Made by a program: the position numbers and the translations under genes
Notes under the pieces: model-generated
Told to the model about the DNA's origin: nothing
Databases searched by the model: none
Seen by the model: the letters and a program-made list of their open reading frames with translations, nothing else
Assembly (NCBI GenBank): GCA_004123355.1
Contig: SCHM01000001.1
Coordinates: 10,860,193 to 10,924,192 of the forward strand
Source: Amphirosellinia nigrospora
Taxonomy: Eukaryota > Ascomycota > Sordariomycetes > Xylariales > Xylariaceae
Direction of reading: 5' to 3'
DNA length: 64,000 nt
In this document: positions 47,478 to 59,700 of the stretch, one piece after another
Layout of the letters: every line of letters begins with the position of its first letter
How positions within the stretch are numbered: position 1 is the stretch's first letter

Positions 47478-49276
47478 TCAATTTTGCTGCACGTCCGTTT
47501 GTAAGTGTAACCCGTGGAACCCGTGTCCAATAGCCCAATCACATATGGCTCGGCCTAGCTCTTTCATAGTCTTCGCGTCTAGGCAGACAAGGTAACTAGT
47601 CTTGCCATATCCATCGAGCACAACACTGAGAAGTACACCGTCGTCTTCGTCTTCCTCGTCGCCTTCGTTCGTATCTCCTCGTTGCCTGGGGCGCGGTACA
47701 AATATTGCCTCCCCTGGCGTATGGCCCGCGGGCCCACGCCAGAATACCGTCTGGCGTGTCGATAGATCTGTTTTGATAATGGTGTCGTGCAAGGTGCTAT
47801 ACCCATAAGTCGCCAAGCTGTAGACATAGCGGTACTTCTTTGTCGCATAACCCGGATTGATGGTTGGAAGTTCACCCGCATGTGGCGACTTGATTTCGAG
47901 CACATTATCCGATTTTCCTGGACGGGAATTGCCTGGCTTATTGGCTGCGACTTGGAATCTGTGTCTCACGATTCTTGAGAGGCAATTGCGTATCCGTTGT
48001 TCATCTTTGACGTAGATGTCCTCTTTACCCTTTGTATGGAGTAGCACGTCCAACTCGAAGGCACGTATAATATCTAGTGAGGGATACTCGATAACATCGC
48101 AAAAGATATCGGTAACACCTGTTTTTTCGTGATGCTCCTCGAATGAATTGATGCTGTGAAAGAAGAATCCTGCGGGGCTCTCAAATGTAGCGACGACCCC
48201 ACGACCATGCCGACGATCTACAATGAACCATTTGCAGAGCTTGGAGTTATCGAACGGCTCTATGGCGTCAACAAGGTTGCCATTCCACGGTACTGAGATG
48301 CCCAGGTAGCCAATATGCGAAGAGGGACGCATAAAATGACGAACGACTGTGATAAGAAAAAGGAGTGAATGTAGGCTGGCTTTAAGTCTAACGCAGAAAT
48401 GGTCGCGAGGATATCGGTCGTTCCATTGGCGGCATTTGTGCGGAAAACTCGATATGTTGCAAAGCAGCCCATGTCGAGGTTGAAATTAAACAGGTCTCCT
48501 GTCTCCGGGTCTCGATGTGCATGAGCCGAGCTGAGAGGGCCCTTCAGGAGGGTGCAGCGAGCGCTGTCTTGCTAGGCCAATTGGCTCCAACGTCTCCGGG
48601 CTAATCTCCTGGACGATATTGGCATCCGTGGCCAGATAGAGCCTCCCGTTTCCGCCCTTGTGACCCAAGCTCTTGCGTTCCGAACCCGACGTGAATCCCG
48701 GCATGCCAGCATGCACTGTAACGCATACATTTTCTGATCCGGGCGCCGGTTTCTGTTTCTCACGTTTGAATACACTCATCATTTTTCCAAATATTCCGAT
48801 GCACGGGTCTTGACGTTGGCCGAAGCTTAAGCCTGGAACCCGGCCAGTTTTTCGGATCGTGTTCACGTAATCTTCGGCTTGATGTCGAGAGCTGTATTGA
48901 ACTCGTACAAGTCCATTTGGATCATCAGGACTAGCAGCGATCTCAAATCTGTGGGTATGGGCGAATCCGTCAAACCAATGCGTTGTTTTGAAAGTGCCCT
49001 TTGGTGTGTTCTCTATACTGTATCCTCCCGGACCCGTACGGTAGAGTGTTCCTGCTGCCCACGCAGGTATGGACCCCGTTACTTTTAGTTCGACAGGTCC
49101 ACGAACCTCCGTCAAGCCCTCGAACTATAGGCGATGTTAGTAAACTCTTTCGAGATCAAGAGGGGAATGGGGTGGCGGACTCCTGCCTCGTTAGGCCATT
49201 CATCAAAATTTCCAGCTGATCTGCTCTTGACCACCTGTTCAAAATCCTTCTCCTCATGGTCTGGTATAGAGGGCAT
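47478..49276 (-). CDS. Carotenoid oxygenase (torulene-cleaving/CAO-2 or CarT type)
   Basis: Iron-dependent dioxygenase that cleaves a polyene double bond. Fungal CAO-2/CarT enzymes cleave torulene to beta-apo-4'-carotenal on the way to neurosporaxanthin. Exon 1 (49276-49181) reads to WPNEAG and is joined by a 56-bp intron (49125-49180) to FEGLTEVRGPVELKVTGSIP. The N-terminal block AAGTLYRTGPGG and HWFDGFAHTHRFEI are typical. Four iron-ligand His regions are present: SSAHAHRDPETG, YIHSFFLSQSF, FFHSINSFEE and HGFHGLHLQ. Other blocks: PGEAIFVPRP and EDDGVLLSVVLDG. Breaks near 48549 and 48334 each fit one lost base. The substrate subtype rests on overall resemblance. No carotene-synthesis gene lies in the window. 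Confidence 0.82.
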
Positions 49277-51624
49277 CGTGCCTGGATATACAGTGACCTT
49301 TATGTGAATGACACCGCAATGGGCTATACTTAAGCTCGCAGGTGGTTGGTCAATGTCTTATCATGAGAAATAAGGTATGTTGTAATGCTAATATGACTGT
49401 AGCCCCACGTTAAGACTAGGTAATATATTAAATTAGGTCAACTGGACAGGGAGAAAATTGACGGCGATGTAGCAAGAATATTAAAGGCCCGTTTCTTGGT
49501 CCCCATGAAGTAATGTGTCATGAAATTAGTGGAGGGCATTAAAGGCTGGAGTAGACCGCAATAGCATTAAACTGGATGGTACGTAGGAGCCTGGAATAGA
49601 GGATACGCTAATCGGGGTAAATGCGTGATCGGAATAATGAGCAACTTTCTCGCTGCGAGCGCTGGTCTGGATTTTGTTTTGACTGGACTCTGAGTTCGAT
49701 AGCACCGGCCGATCGATGATGTAATTATGTGAATAAGAGGTCCAGTGGGCCTAAACCGAATTTCAGTTGCCGAAAACCTGGTTTTTCGCTTGAGATTTAG
49801 CTCTCATTGAGCTTATCGAGCTTAGATAACAGAGTAATGATGCGGCCTTTATATTGTTGTATGGTAACGAAAGTCTTTTGTTGATATGAGACAGGTGATT
49901 TTGGAGTTCGTCAATTAGACGTTGCGTCGGGTGTGAATATTATCCAAGGATTCGATGACCATATTTGGCGATTAAATGGCTTTAAGACTTATATCGTTCG
50001 ACCGAAAGCTCTTCATATTGAAACAAGTGGGAATAAATGTGTTCAATAATCGAGAATGTCAGGTGGAAGATATATAGTATATGTTTAGGCGTACGAGTAG
50101 GTGGGCTATTCCATCAAAGAACCCCGACGATGAATTTACACGACGGACCGTTTCCGTGGCTGATCATGGGATATCCCGATTAGGCCAAAAACACGCCAAA
50201 TAAAGCATCCTATTGGCCGCCCTCTCGCTAAATCTAGATGGAGAGTACGCCAAGTGGTGCTACTGCTATTACTTAGATCGTTGGCTGCAGATGAATGCTA
50301 AAGCTCAGACGAGAGAGCCAATTAGCAATGTAGCGAAGCGAACTTACTTTATCGTAAGGACATTGTCGACCCTTCATCATCGGATCTACTCGGAGACCGG
50401 AGCTGAATGCCTTGATGTGTGGATCCTGGCGCCATTGTTAACGCCAAGACGCTTCTCTGACGCCTTTGTCAATATGCATAGTCGAGCTCACACCTGCAAC
50501 GGCCAGTTGCAATAGCTAAATACTATTCTCAGGGTTGTCGTCCCTATCTAAAATGGTCTTCCTATAGAGGCTGTTTTAGCCTTCATGAGCTCAAATTGCG
50601 GCCGAAGATGATGGTTGGAGGTAAGATTCACCAGATGAATCGCACGCTTTTGAATATGTTTCTCTCCGCAGGTCGTCTTGAGAATGGGCTGAGAAACTTG
50701 TCGCTTAACGGCATATGCTAATATGCTAAGGCCAATGAGAAGACACCGAAACGAACGTTTGTTGTATTGTGGAGGGTGGATAGTCGAGACCCCTCCGTGG
50801 CGATGAGATCCGCTCGGCACTCGCTCGCCGGAAATGCACGACGCCATGCAGGAGCTGGATCTCGGCATTACTTCAGTGGACTCGAATCTACCTACAACCA
50901 ATATTCGTCTACTTATGGGCCTCTCAAGATGTGCTGCGTAAATGACCAGAATGTTCGGGATGTTTATCTCTGAGGCGGACGGTAGAATAAAAATGACATT
51001 CCTCGCAGCTTTAGGAGGAGGCTATTGGGGAAATGCGGAGGCTTTTATGCGCTATTGAGGTACAGCCACAAAAGAATACATATATAATCTCTTGCGCCTG
51101 CTATCCCGAAGCCGAAAAGTACCGGAGCCGTAGTTTTCATGATTTTGGGTCAAACTCGGCGCCAATGTAGTCTTTACATAGTTGGAGCCTACTAACAACG
51201 TACTATGCTAGAAGAACTAACCCAGGTCAACCATATCAAGACATGATTGGCATAACCTAGGTAACAATGGGAACTAGATCCCTTCTCAACAGCAAAAAAA
51301 CCCTAATCTATCTTATTTGGTGGAGGACTGGATCTCCACGTCGTCAAGTGTCGTGCGGAGAGATGGTAGTGATCTCACCTATGGTGGCTTCCTCGCTCCG
51401 GATGACGTTGCAATACAACTTCAATTCCACCAATGGGGCACATGGAAATCATCATACCTCTCCACGGCGAGGATATCTGTACGTATATAAGTAGTAAAGA
51501 CTTGGCTCACGGTATAAATCACTAGTAAAATCAATGCAGTAACATATGGTTTCATCGAAGCTCTATCTTAAAAGTCAGGCCAAAACACGCGCAACTACAA
51601 CTACTAGCTCACCACCTACATACC
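49277..51624. other. 2.3-kb gene-free stretch
   Basis: Short frames without recognisable content on both strands. Nothing supportable. Confidence 0.5.
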
Positions 51625-52937
51625 ATGGCTATAATACGGCTCCTCTCTGTCCTCTGTGCCATTGGTTCAGTTGAGGCGGCTTCTATACCGAAATCATACT
51701 TTAACTGGGATGATACGAAATACCTGTTAGTAAATAAGATTCAATATGATATGTCAAGACAGGACCATGATTACTAAATACTATGTAGGATTGCATTTGG
51801 TGATTCATATACATTTGTGCAGGGAACAGCAGGATACCCAGAGTACTCTTTCATAGGCAGTTACCTGCCAGGGGAATTTAATTTCTCACCTGACACTCTT
51901 CTTTCGAATAAGATAGTACAGAATTTCACAGGCACGGCGGAGGGCGGACCAAACTGGGCTGAGTATCTGACCGGCTGTGGGTTAGAGCCAGGGGAAACCC
52001 TCCCGCGAGACTGCGACATACAGCTCTGGAATTTTGCCTTCGCGGGTGCAGACATATCTTCGCAGTATCTCCCTCAGCACCACGAGTTCACAATCCCATT
52101 AGTCAACCAGACGCAGCAGTATCTCACATGGGCGGAACCGGTGATTGGGAGGGATATGGATAAGTCCAAAGCCCTTGTCGCGATTTGGATCGGCATCAAC
52201 GACAGTGCGTAATTCCCGGAGCCATTTTCTTCTTTTTGACATTCCCAGAGCACGGAATTTCTTTTGCGAGACAAAGGAGTGCCTGGAAGCTTCTGAAACC
52301 CTCCCAAGGCAGGATCCAAATGGCGGTAACTGACGCCGAGTGTTGCAGTTAGCGACTCGTCTAAATTCAACGATGTGTCGTTCCCAGCCTTCTATAATGA
52401 GCTGATAGATACCGTGTTCACGCAGAGCGTGCAACCGATGTACGCAGCCGGATACAAGAACTTCTTGTTCATCAATCTGCCGCCTCTGGATCGCACGGCA
52501 GCCAACGTCAAGTCGGATTCACCACTTCCTAACAAGACGATGATCGGGTGGTGGGGGACAGTCTCGCCAGACATAGCGAAATGTTTACCGAGAAGAACAG
52601 GGACGTAACAGCTATGGTCTATGACGCTAACATGTTTTGAATGGTGTGTTGGACGATCCGGAAGCATTCGGCATCAAAGACACGACATCGTACTGTTTGG
52701 ACTATGCCAATCCCGATGTGTTAAAGCACCCTGTGCTGCATGGTTGTCGGCCACTGGATGAATACTTCTGGTATAATTCAGGACACATGTGAGTTCATCC
52801 GTGTTGAACGGGAGGATCCGCCGGCGTAAGCTACCGAAGACACTAATTGGCAACATAGGACTTCACACACACATAAGATTATGACACCAGATATTGAGAG
52901 GTTCCTGCGGAGCAATCCAAAGGGAAGTAAGATATAA
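51625..52937 (+). CDS. Secreted GDSL/SGNH esterase (CE16-like)
   Basis: Exported carbohydrate or lipid esterase. Signal peptide at 1-20 (IIRLLSVLCAIGSVEAA). Four exons (introns 51726-51788, 52205-52348 and 52789-52858) restore YL-IAFGDSYTF (SGNH block I with the nucleophile Ser), WIGIND-ISDSSKF (block III with GxND) and SGHM-TSHTHKIM near the C-terminus (block V region). Potential N-glycosylation sites are frequent. Two lost bases, near 52558 (GGGGG to GGGG) and 52636 (TTTTT to TTTT), break the frame. Family members act on acetylated sugars or short-chain esters; the substrate is not known. Confidence 0.8.
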
Positions 52938-53674
52938 GCACCAATAATCAATAATGATAATCGAATGAATTAGAATGTTTCCCAATATAGGGATCTCCTA
53001 GTACATATTGAGTGGCAGGCCATCCTAGTATCTGCCTAGTATAATAGTATAGTGTGCGGGCGCTAGTTATTAATTAATCTCGTATGGTTTAGAGAATGCT
53101 ACAGCCAATGGATGCCACGAATTTAGTTAAGTGTAAGGCTTCTGAGGCAAACTGTCTACTGTTGGCTATACGCTGCGTGGGGATAGGATGGTGGTCGAAC
53201 CCAATTTCTCTTCTACAGCTAGCTATGGATTATGCGGCGCGAAAATCAAGCCATGTTAGTCCTAAAAGGATGTGGCGGGCTGTGGCGGGTATGACACACT
53301 AGAGGCTGGAATTTTGTAATCCTTTGTCTCTGGCTGCAGAGGAATATTTGGCTACAAAATTCGGCCGTATCGATTAATTGATTGATGACGAAATCAGTGA
53401 AACTTTCGTGTTTGATAGGTCAATAAGTAGGTGGCTGCTCACCACTACCCGATGGGCATGGCAGGGTGGATAAAACACTAACCGAAACATCGCAGTTCAA
53501 AGCCTTACGGGATTCTTTTTCCGAGACAAGGCGGATCATCTACGCTTGCCAATAAAATGTCGTGGTGGCTGAAGCCTGTTACTGCTGAGTCCTCGTCCCA
53601 TTCGGTCCTCGGCTTCCACCCGAGCCAACCACAATCATTTGGCCCACGAGACGGCGTTTTCCTTGTACTATGTA
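52938..53674. other. Intergenic
   Basis: No gene. Separates the esterase from the transposon. Confidence 0.5.
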
Positions 53675-55066
53675 CAGTCGGGTTGCAAAAATAACGAGCT
53701 ACCGATCAAACCCCACATTACCCCAAGACACCCCTACGTTTAGAATTCTAATTACGCACTCAATTAAATAGAAAAAAAAAATCTAAAAAGTACAAATTGT
53801 CCGTAAGCGATGCAGCTTTTAAATGACCCTACTAGTACTTCGTATACCACCCGCGGGCCGCGATAACCGCCGCGATCCGCCGCGGCATGCTTTCTATTAG
53901 GTCATTCAACGTCTCCTCCGCAATACCTTCCCACTGTTCAACCGTTGCGTGTACGAGCAGATCTAACGCTTCCTGCGTATTGCCGAATATTCGTAGCCTA
54001 GGGTAAGCTTTGTAGATTCGTTCTTTGAGTAGCTTCCATACGTTTTCTATAGGGTTTAAGTCGGGCGAATACGGAGGCCAATCGAGGATTTCAAGGTCCT
54101 GCGTTTCGAGCCACTCCGTAACAATACCAGCCGTATAAACAAGAGCGTTATCGTGCATAATATAGAGTCGTGATCGAGGTTTTCAACCAAGTATTCGTCG
54201 AGAAAGGCGCGGTAGATTCTGCCCGTTACGCCCTTCGTTTTGCCTCGGGGTCCCCGTCGAGGGCGACGATAAAGGAGCGGCGGCCGTAGCGAAATCCACC
54301 CCAGAACATTTGTTTGAGCCCGGATTTTTTATAGCGAGGTTGTACGTATTAAGGTAATAAACGCGATTCTCCTATTGCGTAGCCGTAGGTTAGTTTTTGG
54401 GCTAGATCTGCTGCTTCGAAACGAGGGGGTAAAACGGACCACTTCGACGAAAAGCCCACGCCGCGCGGTCTCCGCAACCACGCTCAATAGTCGATTCGTC
54501 ACTAAAAAAAACACGTTTCCAGTACTCGAGTAGCTTATTTTGGTGCTCGAAAGCCCATTCGAGCCTCCGCGCGGCTACTTCCGGGGTCAAAAACGGCCAG
54601 CGAAGTGCTCGTTCGTACAAAACGCCCCCGCGGCGAAGCCACCTCCGTAGCGTATCACAGATACGTGCGGGCACGCAATTTCGCGTACCTCGCGCAAAAA
54701 AATAAAAGGATTAGCTTCTACGAGCCTAATAATATGCCTTTCGTGCCGATCATCTAGTTTACGCGGGCGGCCGGGGCGCAGAAGGGAAGTAGCAGATTTC
54801 TAGATATCGTAGCGCGAAAATAGCCCGTGTATAGTACCGCGCGGAATCCCAAATAACCGGGTCAAATGCCTAGGTTAGTACCCCGAAATATATAACATTT
54901 TAATCTTCGTCCTCGTATAAGGACTCCATTGCTTTTTGCGATTATTTGCTAGTAAATTGGCTTGGCCAGGCATGGTTGAAAGAAAGTGGTGGTGAAAAGT
55001 GATTTAGAAATTCAACGCGTAAATTCGCGACCCCGCGTTTTGACTCGTTTTTTTTGCTGCCCACTG
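53675..55066 (-). mobile_element. Tc1/mariner-type transposon, full length, dead
   Basis: A 1,392-bp element bounded by inverted repeats that begin CAGT and are flanked on each side by TA (53673-53674 and 55067-55068), the Tc1/mariner target duplication. The two ends align over about 27 bases with an imperfect GGG/GCAAAAA/AACGAG pattern. The length and one-gene content match Tc1-like elements. Confidence 0.85.
53832..54973 (-). pseudogene. Tc1-type transposase pseudogene (DD34E)
   Basis: Start Met at 54973. Fragments in order: an N-terminal helix-turn-helix region with PGRPRKLDDRHE, a block WKRVFFSDEST (first catalytic Asp), a GGFRYGRR region, MHDNA (second Asp) and WPPYSPDLNPIENVW (Glu). 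Thirty-four residues separate the second Asp and the Glu, the DD34E spacing of Tc1. TAA and TAG stops in the N-terminal part and several frameshifts kill it. The stops fit C-to-T change at CpA. Confidence 0.85.
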
Positions 55067-55068
55067 TA

Positions 55069-56790
55069 TGTCAACCCACGTGTGCCGGGGGTCGCCTTGG
55101 CGAACGAACTACACTGTAGGCTGCTAAACACGGGCATTGGGGGCTGGTTTCGGTCATCGAAGCTGGCAATTCTGTTCGTCCACCACGCGGCACAAGGTTA
55201 ATGACGATAGCAATTACTGCGGTCAGCTTGATAAGGAGCCTCAATACGACCGTATGCCGCGCAGATAATAGCGGCTGGTGGGAGGAGCAAAGTGACAGAT
55301 CTGGTCAGCTGACCATATTTTAATTATTGTGTTCTTCTATTTGTAGCCAAGGCGATGTGGACGCGAAAAACCTGATATAAGAGTGTCACTGCACTGCGAT
55401 GATCTGAGATTAGGAAGTTGATATTGCCGCACGGCGATTATCAGAGTCTCGGAGCCAGAGGAGAGAGACTTCGAGCTGGATAAGACATGCTCAGGAATGC
55501 CAAACGAGGCGGGAGCGATTCGGTTGGTGTGCAAGGGACGAGGACAGGGGACTGGGATAGGCGGTTCTGCGGGCGGTTTTGACTTTGGCACAAGCGAACC
55601 GAACCGTGACAGAGGTCCATTTTACCCCTGGATCTGCCCTGGATAGCGAGCGTACTAACGTAGTGTACGACAGCACCCCTTAGATCGTGCGTTCTTCGAT
55701 GAAGCCAACTTACATGTAGATACATAGGTATGTACATAATTCCTCCAAGTACACTACGCATACTCGTATGGTCCAGCCTCATCGGGTTAAAGTTTGGGTG
55801 CCGATTGGCATTACTATCTGGTATCTCTTTAGCTATACTCTATCCGTCTAGCTTTGGGGAATGCTAACGCTATGATCGCTGGCTATGTACGAATTATAAC
55901 TAGTACGACGACTGGCTGTACAGTCATGTTGACAAACAAGTCAAATTATCCATGTGAAACGATAAATACCTAGGTAGGTCTTAAAAGTATGGGGAGCGAT
56001 CCACGGAGGAGAAACCATGCACGCAACGTGTTAGTTACATCTAGTGCATGTTGTATGGTACAATTTTTATCTGGGTTACCCTTTACTAGTGGTCATACGA
56101 TATTTGAGTACCAAGGTATTGGAAGTGTAGATAATACCACTGCGTGTCTTAGATGCATCCCGATGAGACTAGTCCAACCGAGGTCAATTAAGAGCTTTCA
56201 ACATCTCTTAGTCGAAGCCCCTGGAAAGAGAGGATGGAAAGGCCCCAAAAAGCCCGCCTCTCAAATAGTGTGAACATGAATTTCGACACCTCCAGGCTTT
56301 TGAAGGGGTAGGATTCGTATGGTTACCATGGTGGTGGATGCAAAATGTGTTACTTTAGGAAGCCCCCTTGTCAAAGTTGCAGTAGTACGTACAGCGTACA
56401 GCGGTACGATAGAGAGAGTGATCTTTTCTTTCTTCGTTTTTCTTTTACCAAATCCGTGGCCGGGCCGCGGAATTACGAGAGAAGTGTCTAGGGAATTAGA
56501 GAGCCAGAGAGAAAGAAACCAATTCTGCCTCTTATACACCACTTTACAAGAGTGCATTGCACGCCAAAGCCCCGTGGGTCCCAGATGATTTCCCCTGAAG
56601 CCTATCAAACATCTGGGGATCAAGTAGAGACTTTGCACCATATGGTCTACGCCCCGAGGCTCTGACGTATTCTCATGTATGCGTAGGCTACGTGTAGGGT
56701 CATACCGACGCGGATTCTAGCCGAAGGACGGGCCGAACCAAAAGACGCAGAAGAGGTCCAGCGTGGGAAGCTCGAGGTTTAGGCCAAGCA
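55069..56790. other. Intergenic
   Basis: No supported gene between the transposon and the MIT-domain gene. Confidence 0.45.
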
Positions 56791-59700
56791 ATGGAACTAA
56801 TAATGTCCAACCAAAACCATATCTCGGGCGCCGTATTCGAATACAACAACATCATCGCCACTCTCATCGCCCGGGACTGTATCGACAGCGTTCCTAGGCG
56901 ATGGCGACAGCGGGGGCAACAGCAACAGCAACAAGACGTATACTTAATACGGAAACGGGGAACTTTGAGAAGCGAACATCAGCATATGCCGCACGAGCAC
57001 AGTCGAAACGCTCCCGGTCCTTCCCAGGCAGCGATCCCCGTCGGCATGAATAATATCAACCAAAATAACCAGTACAACTTCCATTATCACCAAAAAGGTC
57101 GACAGCAGTCAGTAGTAGCGAAGTGGTCCGCAGCAGAGGGCAGCATCAGTGGCGAAACACATCATGACCGGGCCGAAGACATCATCGACGACGATATTGA
57201 CGGCGACGGCGACGAAAACGAGCATAGCGAGTTATACGGCACCAATGACAATATCAGTGATGATGGCGGGGTTACCACATTCGGGGCACGACGACAATAT
57301 CAACAACAGTTCGAAGTGATGCAGTCGAAAGGTGCGTTTGATAGTGATTACTGTATGGAAATGATACCAAGCGCCACGCCAATCACATCGAAGATTCGGG
57401 GTTAACCAGGTCGACCTCATGGCCAATCGCAATCACGCATTCAGCCGTCTCGAGTGAACGACAGCAATTGGAAGAAGAACAACAAGCTGCTGAATGATAG
57501 CAGTAGCGGGGGCATCAATAGCGGGTTTGGTACCAACAACCACGCTGCGAGCTATCAGATCCCGCCGACCAGTAAATTCGCCAGGGCTAGTACCTATACT
57601 AGTGCTGGTAACACCTCGTATACCCACCCGAACAGGATAATCAGGCCTATAACTCCCGACATACCCGCTATCAACAGCAGCAGCAGCAGCACCATCACCA
57701 TCCCAGCGCGTCGGTTTCTGCTGTGGACTACTCGAGTCACAGCCGCCGTTACAATCCACCACGGCAGCGACAGCGACCACAGCAGCCCGCGCCATCTCAT
57801 CCCCGTCCCATACCCGCGCCGCCTCGTCCCTGGCCTTCTACAACACTAACACGGCAAAGGCGTATCCGCCGACATCACCACCACTATCATCGTTGACGAA
57901 GAGGGCATCCAAGGCATCCCGCCGACAGCTCCGCCCAGGGTCTCCTCCCTTCTACCGCCGCCGCAACACCGTGGCTGGCACCAATACCAGCCCTCAGCCA
58001 TCCCTGTCCACCGGCCCCAGCACCAGCGCCAACGCGGCACAATCGCGGTTACAGCAGCCCTATTCTGTCAGAGGAACTGGCGTCGCCTGGCAGCGATTCC
58101 CATCCCAACACCATTTCCGCCTCTCCCCGCGTCAACTGCAACTGCGACCGCAACGCCGCCCTCATCCAATCCCAATCCCAATCCCAATCCAATGTCCACG
58201 AAGCACCGACACATGCTCAATTCGCTCTTTCGTTTATCGATTCTTTAAACACCGCCGTAGGAGCCATCCCCGACCGCCCTGACGCCCTCTCGGTCTTGGC
58301 GTCTGGTGCTGGCTCAGGCTCTGGCTCAGCCCCCGACCCCGGCTCTGCTTCGCCTGTCCGCGCTCGATCTGACTCCGGCTCGGGCTCGAGACTCCGTCCA
58401 TTCGCGCGCAAATAGTTTCGGTACCACTGGCGACAGCCTGCGCAACCTCAATTGTTGGTCCTTTCGACCGCGTCGAGCCGCCTATCGACCTGGGACTACC
58501 ACTACTACCAGCAGCAACAGGCCGACAGCAGAAGATCACGTCTACCCGCCGGATGAGTGTCGATTCCATTGGGCTTGTGTCGCAGCGTCCCAACACGAAC
58601 CAAGAGCCGCTCCCGTCCAACTACGCTTCGCGCGCGTAAGCTCAGTAAACGACGGCCTCACAGGGAACAAGTGCTTCACCTACCACCCGCCTCGCGCCCG
58701 CGCCGGCTCTGGCTCTGCTTTGGGTCCGGTAGCGGGAGGCGGTGCTACCGCGATTTCTCGGCGGGACTCTTCGCCGCCTCCTCTCCACCCTCGTCGTCTG
58801 TACCGCCGCCGAATCTGCCCTATCATCTCTCTACCGCCTCTCGACACCGATCCCGAGAGTAGCTTTTCGTCTTGGATCCCGCGCGCCATGGGTCGCGCCA
58901 GCCCCGGCCTCAATACTCCTAATTCAGTATTTGCTAGTCAACACAGCAATGCTGAACCCCAGGACTATTTCTGGAGCGATCTTTCCAACCCCGCGAGAAC
59001 GGCATCGCCTGCCATGCGCAGCAATACGACGCTGCTCCCACCTGTCTCTGTTACCCGTGACCGCGATGTCGTGACCGAGAGGAGAGGACATTCGAGGAGT
59101 CGCTCGGCAGCGAGGGGAGGGAGCGGCGATTCTACTAAGCCCAAGGACCGCAGCAGTAGCAAACCTTCACAGAAAGCCATGCTCTCCAAGGCACTCAGTA
59201 TGGCGAATACTGCCGTCCAACTAGATAATGCCCAGAATTTTGTTGCTGCGAGAGAGGCGTACGTAGAAGCCTGCGAATTATTGCAACAGGTTTTGTCTAG
59301 GACGAATGGTGAGGATGATAGGAATAAGCTCGAGGCTATTGTAAGTTGCTACAAATAACCCACGCCACCGAAACATTAGGCTGCCTACAAACTGATGCTA
59401 ATCATGAATTTTGTAGCGACGTACGTATACGAGCCGTATAGAAGAGCTAGACGCACTAGTTCCTACCAATCCGCATGGCGATAAGGCGCTGCCGGCGCGC
59501 CCCGATAGTTTGATTACCATGGAGTCCAGATGGAGCTGGTGCGAATCAACAATCAATCAGACGCTGCAACAATCACGAGGTCGCACAGGGATGGATCACC
59601 GATTTCTCAAGTTTCATCCCAGGCTATGCGTCGACCGTCCGACATCACAACGTACAGCGATTTTTCGAGAAGTGCTGATGTCAACCAGGTCGACGCCAGT

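Noticed and set aside
50213-50901. Frames of 100 and 117 codons in the 49.3-51.6 kb gap
   Set aside because: No recognisable domain, and no consistent start or splice context.
55337-56641. Several 80-126-codon frames on both strands
   Set aside because: They overlap each other, have no motif, and lie in transposon-flanking DNA.
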